NCBI GenBank assembly: GCA_037176845.1
Contig: JAYKXP010000006.1
Span: 930,001-994,000, forward strand
From: Paramarasmius palmivorus
Lineage: Eukaryota; Basidiomycota; Agaricomycetes; Agaricales; Marasmiaceae
Length of the DNA: 64,000 nt
Direction: 5' to 3'
Below, piece after piece: positions 1 to 11,508 of this stretch (its first letter is position 1; each line of letters begins with the position of its first letter). The translations under genes and the position numbers were made by a program. The notes beneath the pieces were generated by a model. The model had not been told where the DNA came from. It was given only the letters and a program-made list of their open reading frames with translations, and ran no database searches.

Positions 1-28
1 CTTGAGCTACCAATGTCCTCACAGTCTA

Positions 29-280
29 TCAAAGATACTTACATATAGAGGTGCCTGTGGCTGTTGAATCGAGAAGGGCCCATCGTTGCCTATCACTGTT
101 CATCCATTTATCACCGTATGCGGGTTTTGTTGCCAGGCCCAAGTGCAGATCTTGACATTTGACGTCAAGTTCTAGTACTGCGCGTACCTTTTCGTCGACG
201 GGTTTCAAACACCCCGTTTTTTTCAGCGCTCGCTGAATGCGATGTAATACCGCCAGGCCCAGCGAGCTCGGGAGAACCAT
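29..280 (-). CDS. possible first exon of an unrecognised leftward gene
   Basis: An open frame on the minus strand starts with an ATG at 280. It reads about 75 residues with balanced composition (Leu, Lys and Arg rich start, then a motif DKWMNSDRQRWALLDSTATG). It then meets a good donor, GTAAGT, near position 47, so the last few codons before the stop at 29 are probably intron read-through and the gene would continue off the left edge. I do not recognise the family. It could also be a chance frame, as no second exon can be seen. Confidence 0.3.
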   Translation of the reverse strand: MVLPSSLGLAVLHRIQRALKKTGCLKPVDEKVRAVLELDVKCQDLHLGLATKPAYGDKWMNSDRQRWALLDSTATGTSICKYL

Positions 281-634
281 CGTACATATGCGATCACACG
301 TTCTCCGATCCTTGGTCAGACTTGCCTGTTCTTGGATTAGGACCTATTCGAGAAATTTACAGAGATTAAAGATCGAATCAGTGGATATTAGAAGCGGGTA
401 CAATCGAAACCAGGCAGCCATATGGTCCCAAACTTCAATTTGGGAAAGTTCAAAGCATTGGGCGACAAACCGATCATATCCGCATGCATGCGAAAAGAGA
501 GCATTGTTTGGCATATGCGATTGCGACGCGTGGGTCACTTAGAAGGTCGAGTGCAACGCGGTATTGACTGACCGGTAACGCACAATAGAATGTTTCTCGC
601 AAGAGATACTGTGTATTCATTCTATGAGAATATC

Positions 635-1516
635 TCAAGGAGATAGCTTATCGATGTTCCATTGACCGGCAGACCCTTCTTCACGCAAATAACGAACACG
701 GTCATGGAGACGCGAAGGTTTCCCGCACCAGAATTCGATTTCACTAGGTAGTCAGGGAGGATTCAGTACGATGTGACTAGAGTGAAAGAGGAAAGGATCA
801 TACTTTGGAATAACTCTCCAACCTCCCCAGAAATCTGGTAGCGGAACTGAGCCTGTCTTGTCACCTTCGTGTACACCAAACTTTTCCTCTAATTTCTTCA
901 GCCGCTCGTGCACTTCACCATCCTTCACTATAGTACTCTGCTTGCTTGCCCATGCCCCCAGCTGACTGCCCACTGGTCGCGTTTTGAAATACTCCTCACT
1001 CTCCTGACGGCTAACCTTCTCCACAGTCCCAACTACCCTGACTGATCTGTGAATCTCCCTCCAATAGAACACGAGAGCTGCATGGGGATTGGCCTCGAGT
1101 TCCTTGGACTTGCGGGAGGTGTAATTGGTGTAGAAAACGAAGCCACGAGAGTCGAGCTGCTTGAAGAGAACGATTCGAGCGGATGGTATTCCGTTTGGGG
1201 TGGCTGTCGATAGAGACATGGCTTCGGGTTCATGCACCCCTCCTTCTACCGCCTCTTTGAACCAAACATGGAACTGATCTAGTGGAGAAGGAAGAACATT
1301 TGTAGTGGAAAGATGGTCCGGAGTTTGGTATTGGTTATGAGGGAGAACCTGTATCTTGTCGGATGAAGGTTCGGATATAATCACGTCTGCCATGGTTGGT
1401 TTCTGACTGACGGCTATAGATATTCGTTCGGGTCTGAGTTGGCGAGGGTAGGTGGTGAAGGTTCTAGAAGCTCTGGCAGGAGAGACGCTGACTCGAACTC
1501 GGAACAGCGAAAGCAT
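635..1516 (-). CDS. PDX3: pyridoxamine/pyridoxine 5'-phosphate oxidase
   Basis: FMN-dependent oxidase making pyridoxal 5'-phosphate from PNP or PMP, the last step of vitamin B6 synthesis and salvage. Two exons (804-1516 and 635-743) flank a 60-bp GT-AG intron. Joined, they give about 273 aa, a little longer than the yeast enzyme. The FMN-binding core is visible (SARIVLFKQLDSRGFVFYTN, then RKSKELEANPHAALVFYW), as is the C-terminal signature (FWGGWRVIPNEIEFWCGKPS, RLHDRVRY, ending KLSP). Without the intron the frame runs into a nonsense tail, so the second exon is needed. The first 40 residues are rich in Arg and Ser and poor in acids, like a mitochondrial presequence. A second ATG at residue 42 would give a cytosolic form. 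Confidence 0.93.
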
Positions 1517-3515
1517 ATCGATTGTGAATGATGTAATGTCGCGATTCTTCCCTTTCTACCACCATGACTGCTAAATTGTCAAGAATTCAATGAATCTTTC
1601 AATGTATCTTCTTTGGCTCTTCTGGGAGACTGCGGGTATCATTTTCGGCTCAAAAGGACTGTTGAGCTAGAACCTCGTCAGAGGTTTTAGCGGCGCTTTC
1701 AAGGAATCCAGGTCATCAAAGTTGTTGCAAATCAACTTGCTACAAGGAGGAAACATCTTCAAATGATGGAGGGATGCTGAATCGAGAGTGCTGAGCCCCG
1801 GCTATCATTGCACTGGTACGCAAATTTCGGGAAGTGCAAGAGCTTGGGCACATAGCCGTATTCACCTGATGATGCTCGAGGTCTCGGTGAGCTGCGCTCT
1901 TCTGATCCTTGTTCATTAACCGACGCTTCCGATTTACCCAGCTGGCCAGCAGGTCAGCATTACAGGAAGCGAGGACGTACAAATATTATGCGTGCTCATC
2001 CGGAACTAGGGTCGAACTTTCGTTGCACGCCACTGGCTGAGGTTTAGGCCTACGTGTATCTAGTTCAGCTCGGGACCCGTCGCGCTCGACATTGAGATCT
2101 GAGAGGTCAGGGCTCCATTTGACCTCATGCTCATTATCACCGCCACTCGGGTGGTCGTGCTATCAATAGAGAGCACATCTGTAACAGGCCTGTAACACCC
2201 GTGTCCGACAGATCCCAGAATGACATCCATGGTTGCTCTGGGTCTCGCTTAGTTCGTGATTCTTCAGCATCTGCCAACAAGTGGCGATATGAATTCGTAT
2301 CCCAAGTGCATTTTTCCTGGGATTCTATCAGGTAAATACACCCGAATTTTCGAATGTATTTCCAAGACTCTCACGACTCCAATGCTCCATCTTCCAGCGT
2401 TTCTACCGCCCGCGACTGTTCCGCCTTCGGGAGCGAAGAAGCCACCGTTTCTTTGACACCGCCTACAGTAGGTACATATGATCATCTTTCCCCAGACGAT
2501 GGTGAAATTTCGGTCCTTTTTGTGCCCGACTCTCTTGGGTTGGTGTATTTGGGATTGTGGCTTCCCACCACATGGTCACAGAGAAGTAAGTGTATTGACG
2601 CATTCTTGGGTACTTTTTCACTCGTATCATCACAATAGCTTCGCATTTTACCGCCCACGGTGATACCTCTCTTGATAGAGTTTGTCCCACTCACTCTTTC
2701 ACCTGGCTCTCATTCGTGTCTCTCGAATCTCTTACACGACATGTGTTTCTCACAGTCAAGGAATGTTCATATTTCTAAATTGTGGCGTCTCTGATCCCTC
2801 ATATCATGATACTATGGAGAGGGTGTACGTCTAGATACATCAGCGGCGAGTTGAAGATGATTGATATATTATGATACGCGTCTACACGTACGCGGGAGCA
2901 GGTGAACATCTTCTATGGGGATTCTTGTTCTGTTTTGTAATTCTGCGTGACAGGACCCCGTTGCTGAAAGAGCAGATGGAGGCAAGGAGGTTGTACAGCT
3001 CCCTTTTGAGTCTTGGTAGGTACGCTGTATATAGGTCTGGCCGACCATTTGAAATAACAGCCATGCTAATGAAATTTATCTGACCTTGAGCCTTGATCTA
3101 TTTGGATCGGATGTGGAAGTGACTACATGTGGAATCGTTGGGAAGCTCGTGAATAGCGACGAATGCGCACACGGCGCCAGGGTTCCGCCAAGGCAAGGAA
3201 AAACTTGTACTGTGCTTGAATCTCATTCAGGGGGATGTGAAGTACAGGTGTCAGTTAGTACTACTTGTCAGTGTATCAAGGTCTTGTAAAGGTTTTCATA
3301 TACCGTCGACGCTGGGAACGAGGGTTTCCGGGCAAAACTGCTGGCCGAAACGACCGGACGCCGGAACTGAAAGGAGATAAGGGTTAATCTTAGATCTAAG
3401 CGACCAACAGGCAACAGGCTAATAATTTGATGATATATTTCTTGCCTGTCTTCCTCTTGGTCCATCATTCCCTCTTCCCAGCTACTCAACGTGTAGGTCA
3501 TTGGCTGCATGCAAT
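1517..3515. other. intergenic region, no supported gene
   Basis: Two kilobases lie between the divergent PDX3 and MDS3-like genes. Several short frames of 60-95 codons exist on both strands around 2256-2690, but they overlap each other, carry no recognisable domain and do not join across good introns into anything longer. I cannot exclude a 5' UTR exon or an upstream first exon of the MDS3-like gene here. Confidence 0.5.
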
Positions 3516-6500
3516 ATGCTGCATTCCATCTACGACCTCACAACTTCTTGTCGTAAGACGACGGGTGATGTTCCCGCAAAGCTTGTGGTGAGTCGACTCA
3601 TATCGTCTGTCATCTACAAAACGTCTCAGGGTACTTTGAATAGGGCGCCTCAACAACCGTTGTGGGGTCTAAGATGTATCTCTTTGTGAGCTACCACATT
3701 TTCTTGGTCGGAATATCGGGTTCTGATGAAGATGGTTAATAGGGAGGGCGACTTGTAACGGAGCGGAGAATGGTGTCCGACTTGTACGTTTTTGACCTGG
3801 AGACATTCGTATGGGAGAAGATACAAGCTTTTCCGGAGGACGATATCCCGAGGCCTCGTTATTTCCATAGCGCTGATGCTTGTGAGTCGTAAGGGCTTTG
3901 CACCGTTAAACTCCGCTCATCTTTTACCTATAGGGAACAACCAGCTGATTATCTTTGGTGGCATGAGCAACCAGCCTGACTCTCCGAATCCTGATGAACT
4001 CTGTGTTTTGAATGACGTCCGATTCTTCGACCTCGCGACCCGACATTGGATTCCTGCATCTCAATTCCCAGCCCCCTTGTCAGAAACCTTCGTCCCTCGC
4101 GCGCGATATGCACACCTGTCATCCGTGACAGCGGATCGGTTGTTCATCATTGGTGGTCAAGACTTTTTCAACACTTGGCTTGACGACGTCTGTGTGTACG
4201 ATCTTTTGGGCAAGACTTGGGTACAACGACGCGACTATCCTCGGCACTGTGGCACCTATCGGAGCGTGGCTGTGTCATCCAACCTCTGCGTTCGTCGACC
4301 CCAGGACGAGCAGCGTGACACTCAGGCAGAATCCAGCCTGGGACCACCTGGGACTCGCTTCAGCCAGTCCGGGAGTACAGCTAATACCCATTTCACACCC
4401 TCGGAGTCATTAGTGCACTTGCCATATTCAACCACGCCAACAGAGGATTATCCGTCAGACATCTATCTGTACAGCAACTATAATGTACGCTTATTTTACT
4501 CAGTTCCCACCTCGTGATTACGCTAACACTTCTCTAGTTTACCGATGTCAAGCGTGAACTAGAAGTCTTTTCCCCACTTCCTGATACCGATTTCACGATA
4601 CAGGACCGTTCGTCGGCCATGTCCGGCACCACATTCCCTCCAGGTCTTCGTTTTCCCACCGGCGCGATTCTAGGGTCACACCTCATTATTGCTGGCACAT
4701 ATCTTGCCCACAGTTATCAATCCTTTTCAATATGGGTTCTAGACCTTCTCACAATGACGTGGTCACGTATAGACCCTGGCAAGGCCGTGGAAACTGGTTC
4801 TTGGTTCCGTGGATGTTTATGGGCGGAAGCCAACAAGTTTTTGATATTCGGAAATCGGAATGGTAATTTGGTAGACGACTATAATCGCCGCCTACTAAGC
4901 TGGGACCACGTTGCCGTGGTCGACTTGGAAGCATTCGGAATATATCAACCTCCACCTCTCAAGCTCAGTCTCGAGATGCAGGAGCTCGGACTTGCGGCGT
5001 TGGAGGAAGGGGTTCTCGCAGACTTCGAAATCATCTGCGATGATGGCAGGAAGATTAGTTGCTCTCGAAAAACCCTGGAGGAACGTTGGCCTTGGTTCAA
5101 GGAGCAACGGAGGAGGCTCCTGCAGACCGCCATAGAGACCAGCGAGCAGTTACCGACATCGCCTATGCATGTTGATAAGCCTACGTTGCCTGGTGCAACA
5201 TCTACCGACGAGGACCGCCCTGACCCTAGGCTCACACCCCGATCATTACATCTTTCTGAACCATACCCGATAACTGTAGCATTGATGCGGTACTTTTATT
5301 CCCTCGCCCTCCTAACACCTCTCCAATTAGCGCCAGCGGTTCTTAGTCAACTGCTAGTGCTTGCGACAAATTACCAAATTCCTCATCTTGAATCCCTTGT
5401 CAAACATGCCATGCACCGCGCGTTGTCTAACTCCACATCAGTTGGTGTTTACGAAGTAGCCACCCTCTGCGGCTGTCGCAGTTTACAGATTCGGTGGGTA
5501 ACGTCTTTTTCATCTGATCAACATGATACTTACACGACGGTTGACGTAGTGCGTTGAAGACAGTGATGGTAAGGGGTCTTCTTTTCATAAAACTCCGATC
5601 ATAGCTCATCAACTATCATAACAGTCGTACACACAGAAAAAGCCTACTCGCCGACCAGACAAGGAGAACGGTAGCGGAGGTCGGCCGCCTGATGGCGGCT
5701 CTGGAGCTGGACCTTCCAATGGTAACGAAGGCCCGTCTGGACCTGGGGGCGATAAGTTCGTTTCCCGACCTCGAGGCACTTCCGATGCGAGATGGCACAC
5801 TATGGGAGATAGCGATACTAACAATCATGCCTACAGTAAGAATCTGACCCTTAGCCAAGTCGTTGTTTCCTGAGTAGATTAATCAAATGTATTCACTATA
5901 GACTCGCATACCCTCCAGACCAACTCTCGACTGTCATCATCGCAAACGAAACAAAAGGAAACCCCAGGCTCCGACTCAGATGACCTATCCCCGATACCCC
6001 TATTTACGCGTCCTCGCAAGAAGCATGATCGCGGCGTCAGCGTGGTCTCGATATCCACAGACCAGGAATTACGCGATTTTGCCGACCTCCTGGTACCCAC
6101 GATCAACCAACCTACCGAACGTCCGACCCACGACCGGGCCAAAAGCGAGGAATTCGCTGATTTGTTCGTGGATCCAACAACTTCCAGGCACTCCAAATTG
6201 GACGAATGGAGCCACATATCACCCCCAACACCATCTATTCGTACACCGTCCGTTTCATCAGATGGTCATTATGACCTCGTTGCGCCTGACGGTCACATTG
6301 ACCGTGTGTACCTCCCTCCGTCACCCTCGTATACATCATTCCATCTTCCATTCCACCGGTCTCGTAACAGTAACAATGCTTTACGCATAAATACTGATGG
6401 GTCCCAGGACAGTCACAGTGACCTTCCATCACTGACCTCGTCGACGTCACGGAGTTCACTGAACAGTTCCAAACGGCAGTCGCCTTTAACGCCGGCAACT

Positions 6501-7114
6501 TTAGTAGTACCCTCAGAGTATTCTGAACAATCACCGCTATCGATCATCGAGGAAAGAGGTCATGAAGAATACCACTGGCGTCATGACGAGTACCGGAAGC
6601 TATCAACCCAAACATCATCCGAAAACGAGGAGCTCTCACCGAAGGCTTGGCCTACGAAGAAATCGGTCATCGAGTGGACGACTCATCAGTCTACTCCTTC
6701 GCTGACGACACTGCATCCACGTTCACCTGAGCCAGCATCTCCTCCGGCCTCGATCACCTCTCCAACAAAAGCCTCTTCATTCTCACGACTACTGAAGCGT
6801 GACAAGGGGGACAATCTCGAGAACCCGACGCAGACAAAGTTGCCTTTGGACAGCAAGGCTCTCAAGGCTGAGGAAAAGAGGCGCAAGAAGGAGGAGGCTA
6901 AAGCGAAGACGGAGAGATTGGCTCTGGAGCTGAAAAGGCGCCAGGAGGAGCGCAAGAAAGCAGCCGCGGACAGTCTATCTGTGAGCTCTTCGGAACGCAA
7001 AAAGAAAGAGATGGGTGCGATGTATGGAGGTATGACCGGTAAGTATCGATCTCATCCTTCTTGTACATACTTACCAACACCTTGCTTCTATTACAATTAG
7101 GTGTAATCCTGTAA
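3516..7114 (+). CDS. MDS3: MDS3/PMD1-like kelch-BTB regulator
   Basis: Large protein of about 1046 aa from nine exons: 3516-3587, 3644-3685, 3743-3881, 3934-4484, 4538-5493, 5550-5568, 5625-5835, 5902-7038 and 7101-7114. All junctions keep phase. Kelch blades come first (VGSKMYLFGGRLVTERRMVS, then NNQLIIFGGM, LFIIGGQDFF). A degenerate BTB-like part follows (ADFEIICDDGRKISCSRKTL; TPLQLAPAVLSQLLVLATNY), then a Ser/Thr/Pro-rich tail and a charged coiled coil (TERLALELKRRQEERKK). This order matches fungal Mds3/Pmd1, known in yeasts as negative regulators of sporulation and as pH and TOR-linked morphogenesis factors. The role here is inferred from the family. The start is the first ATG of the first kelch exon; an upstream exon is possible. 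Confidence 0.8.
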
Positions 7115-7793
7115 ACACAGCCGACCCCGCAGGGGATTTCGTTGAATGGGTTCTGTGTGTGTAAACGGACTATTGATTTATCTTGATCTACCATTATATC
7201 CCTCATTTATTGCTCTGGAATGCTCTTGTATCCTTTATCGTGTCCACTGTACCACACTCTTTTGAATTGTTTTTGGGATGTTTTCTTGCTGTAACTTTGA
7301 CTTTACAATAGAATCCACTGATGCTGCTCCCCGTGGAGTTCCTGTAAACCAGCAATATGAAGTACAGAAGCCAGAAACCGAACTAACTGGTATCTAAGAA
7401 CAAAAAACAATAACCCCAGGACTGCATGTTATTTAGACGATCAATTGATTGCCGGAGCAAATTTCGGTTTGGAGTGTAAGTAGTCGGGAACATTCTGTTC
7501 TTGATTACAGTCCACCAACATTAGCGAGATAGAAGTCTAGCCCGTAGCGCTGCAATGTGCGGACTCCCTGCAGCTGCCTTGTAGACAGTCTTCGTTTCTT
7601 GAAGCCTAGCCTGGCGGCAGATTGCGCGGAGCGCTTGCTCCGCTGAATTCTCGACTCCGAGTCCAAGTCTTCTTCAATGGTGTCAAATCACGTTTGCGTC
7701 CTTTGTTCTGTACCTCCACTACCTCTGGTCTTCGACTTCGTCACCCTCAGGTCAACAACAGTAGAGGCGTGAACTTCACTTCTGGAACTACTT
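7115..7793. other. intergenic region
   Basis: No gene is supported between the MDS3-like stop and the small first exon of the GH71/99-like gene. An open frame enters from 7622 and runs through the first intron of the next gene, but it has no ATG. I treat it as leader sequence. Confidence 0.5.
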
Positions 7794-10688
7794 ATGGCCA
7801 GGTATGGGCACTGGTACACGGTATAAGGTTACGAGCTTACATCCCTCGCAGAGCAGATCCTTCTACAATCAAGAACAAATTCTTAGTTGGCTATCAAGGA
7901 TGGTGTGTATTTACGTTCTACATTAGACCCCAACATGTTTCATGCTCCCCAGGTTTGCATGTCCAGGAGATGGGGATCCCATAAGTGTGTGTTTCTGTGT
8001 CATGTAAATGTGGCCTGATAACTCATTCCAACAGCTGAAACTGGCTGGAGTCATTGGTTCAATGCCAGCGGTCAACCAACGACAGATCTCTGGCCTGACG
8101 TCTCCCACTACCCTCCTTGCGAACTCTACCCTGCCACTACACTCAAACTCAAGTCCGGAGAGCATCCCCAGCTATTTTCATCACGCAATCCCGCAACAGT
8201 ACGCCGTCACTTCCATTGGATGGCCAAGAGTAGTGTGGACGGGGCATTTCTTCGACGTCCTTTGCGCCATTGTATGCACCAGGGCGAGCTTTTACGCTGG
8301 CGCGATAATATCGGAAGGCATGTTCGTTCAGCGGCCGAGATGGAGCACCGGGTTTATGCCATTATGTATGTTACTTTTGACACCTTATTCTATTCGGAAC
8401 GCTGACCACCAATTAGGTACGACGTGAGCGGCGTCACTCCCGACCTCGTTCAGGGAATACTACAAGAAGACTGGAACCATCTGCTTCGCGACGAACACGT
8501 TCTTGATAGCCCCAGTTATCTAAGAGAACAGGGAAGGGCAGTCGTCTGCCTATGGGGTAAGCCGTTTCCTACATTTGCATCTTGTTCTATCCGTGACGTT
8601 ACGTATGATTGCAGGTTTCGGGTTTGCTGCAAGAAATCACGATCCAGACGTGGTAAAAGTGATAGTATCTTATATCCGTAAAACCACTCCTGGTGGTGCT
8701 TATATCATTGCCGGTGTTCCCTCACATTGGAGGACAAGTGACGGAGACGCAGATCCAAACCCAGAATTTCTTGATCTCTGGCTAAACGAGGTTGATGCCA
8801 TTTTGCCTTGGACTGTCGGATGTTATGACGACGAAACACAAGTCAATGAATACGCTGAACGACTCGAGGAGGATCTCAGGCTATTACGCGTTAGGCAGAA
8901 AGTCGAAAAGTGGCGAAATGTTGAGTATATGCCCGTCGTGTTTCCTGGCTGCTCCGTGAGTTATATGCATGATATTGAGGTGAAATTGTGCTGATAAGAG
9001 TAAACCAAAGGGCTTCAATACTTCCGGGGGCCAATGGAACTTTAATTCCATTAAGCGAAACGGCGGTCAATTCTTGTGGCGTCAAATATACAACGCTTGC
9101 AATAATGGGGTCACTACGCTGTATGGTGCAACCTGGGACGAGTGAGTGGAGATCTTTCACGACAGCTTCACCTCCGTTCATCTATCGCAGATACGACGAA
9201 GGAACCGCTCTCATGCCAGCTGTACCAAAGGCAGAGTTACTCCCTGTTTCGCACCATCGTCCATTAATGTCCCTTGATGAAGACGGATATAATATACCTT
9301 CTGATTGGTTGAGTGCAATTTTATCCCGTAATTCACCATCCCTGACATACTATTCAAGGTACATGCGTATCTGTGGGCTAGCAAGAGAATTTCTTACCGA
9401 AGGAGCTCAATTCAGCTCCACCTTTCCTCTTGAAGAACTCTTGGATTACTGGGAGACTCGCTCTGTCCCGTCGACTCCCAATCTTGTGACCCAGCCACTG
9501 TCTCCTTCACCGTTTATCGCAGAGGAACCATCGCCACCACCTTACTCGGAAAGTCCCTCAAACTCCAGCCCTCTTTCCCGCTATCCTACATCGTCATTAT
9601 TACAGGAATTGCAATCCAGACAGCCAGACATGTCAACGTCCAGGCTCTCACGTTCATCACGGCCGTTACCTCCAATACCCAGCACCATCAGCACCGAAAT
9701 TAGACCAAAATCGGATGAAGGGCGTGCATGCCATTCTTGCACCTCTGATCCATCCTATCCTGATCTCACAGATGTCCCAAGCGCGATGTCCGGGCATCGC
9801 CAGAGACCATCTTCACCGGAGCTGACTGTACAAGTTACCTTCCTTGCCGATGTTCGACAGGAAGAGTCCAATGTATCCAGCCCAGGCACTTCTGTAGACC
9901 TATTCGATCTCCCCAACACCACCTTTTCGGAGAGATGTGCGCCGATTTTCCCAGAACCTGACATTACTGCGAGCTCGCTGGCAGGTCAGGGCATCCTCGA
10001 TCTTTCGTCTTCCGACAATCTTACACCTCCCGCACAAATGAATCAGACCTCAGAATTTGATTCCTACTTCGATACACCCCTTACCTTCTGTCATTCACAC
10101 CGATCAGAAGCCTCGGGTTCCTCCAACAGTCTCTCATTGTCACCTTCATCCTTGTTTACTAGAAGACGCATCTCGGCTGTTCTTAATGCAGGCCCTTCCC
10201 TTGCTATTCCTGATATCTCACCAAGCGCCTTGGCATCTCTCTTCAACGCGCGCAGTTCCAACACTTCCGCCAAAAGCCCTACGCCCACGTCTCCTTCGAC
10301 TATATTTTCACCAGTACCATCCGAATCCGATTCTACTGGTACGAGCCAGCCTTCTTCCCCAGGCTCCATGTCCAGTAAGAAACGTGTGGCTAGCTTGCGC
10401 TGCATCGTGCGTCGATTGAAGCCATCTCGAAAGGGCGGTGATGCTTCGGTTCCTCCTGTTCCTTCTCTTGGCCCAAAGGCGTCGGAGGATAAGAAGTCGT
10501 TGAAGTCCACCACCTCAAAAGAGGAGAGCCCAAAGAAACAGCGGCGAGAAGAGCTTGCCAGGGAACTGAAGAGACGGGAGCAAGAGGTCAAGGCCCAAAA
10601 AGATCAGGAATCGGTGAAGAAACGTCCGAGACGTCGAGATTCGACTGCTTGCATCTTTGCTCTCCCAGATAATGGATTTGCTATGTGA
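7794..10688 (+). CDS. GH71/GH99-like glycoside hydrolase with long disordered tail (copy 1)
   Basis: About 826 aa from nine exons: 7794-7801, 7852-7902, 7953-7984, 8035-8365, 8417-8556, 8615-8955, 9011-9141, 9191-9307 and 9359-10688. The 8-nt first exon (ATGGCCAG) was found by aligning both paralogues. The N-terminal half matches the fungal GH71/GH99-like family: NKFLVGYQGWFACPGDGDPI, TTDLWPDVSHYPP, AIMYDVSGV, IIAGVPSHWR, the acidic motif YGATWDEYDEGTALMPAVPK. There is no signal peptide, so it is probably intracellular. The C-terminal half is low-complexity Ser/Pro with a PPPY motif and ends in a basic coil (REELARELKRREQEVKAQK, then KKRPRRR). The 51-nt intron 9308-9358 has no in-frame stop and could be retained. 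Substrate unknown. Confidence 0.8.
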
Positions 10689-11508
10689 CTGTAGTGTAGT
10701 TGTACTGTATCAATAATGTGTGTACTTTACTGAGGGTTAACTAGTTGTTGCAGCCACTGTCGTAGATAAATACGCATGTAATACCGGCACCGTGGCATGT
10801 GCATATGCACAGAAGCGGCCGTTCCCCAACGGTACGGGTGTACACGCGTAAGTGTATTATAAGACACGGATAAAAAAAAATACTTGTTCCCGGGCCGGCG
10901 ATCCGTACTACCATATAAGACAATTCCTTTGATGCTCCGCTAACTTGTCATCTTTGGAAACAGAATCCATTCGCTGCAGTGTCCAACGTCCAACCACAGC
11001 CGCGATTCGTTTTGAATTACAAGTGAAACTGATTGTAAGTGACGAACAATCTTTGTGCGTCCCGTAGACCGTTTACAGGCCTAATTGCAAGTACCAACCA
11101 GCACTCATGCACTCATGCGGGTCAGATCCAAGGCTGGACCGGCGACAAAATAGTAAGATACCTTGTCAGAAGTATAGTTCAGACAAATTTGCTAGTATAT
11201 CGACCTCAAAGGACTGAAGCACTCCGAATCAATATTCAATATTCAATCCCTGCCCATTCGGAATGGGCCTACCCCTAAAAGAGAATTTCCCAGGATATGT
11301 CATATTCGTACCGGCTGCGTTAACATCTCCACTCCCGTACCTTGTTGGCTTCGATGGATTCAAGAATTTAAATCATGAGAAGATGATGGATTGTTCCAGC
11401 TCAAACCTCAGCGCTGTTTCTCTCAGGCTGCGCTTTTCCAACCTCTAGTCGTCGACCGTGGTGAACGGCCGAAATATAGGCCCCAGCTTCAAAACTTCAG
11501 CCTTGAGC
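10689..11508. other. intergenic region between the GH71/99-like paralogues
   Basis: No supported gene. The spacer probably holds the terminator of copy 1 and the promoter of copy 2. Short frames on both strands lack domains and good splice partners. Confidence 0.5.

Noticed and set aside
2256..2690. Cluster of overlapping frames on both strands
   Set aside because: No domain, no consistent splice pattern, and the frames overlap each other.
7622..7984. 120-codon frame reading into the GH71/99-like gene
   Set aside because: It has no ATG and reads through two predicted introns; the small ATG exon at 7794 gives a better start supported by the paralogue.
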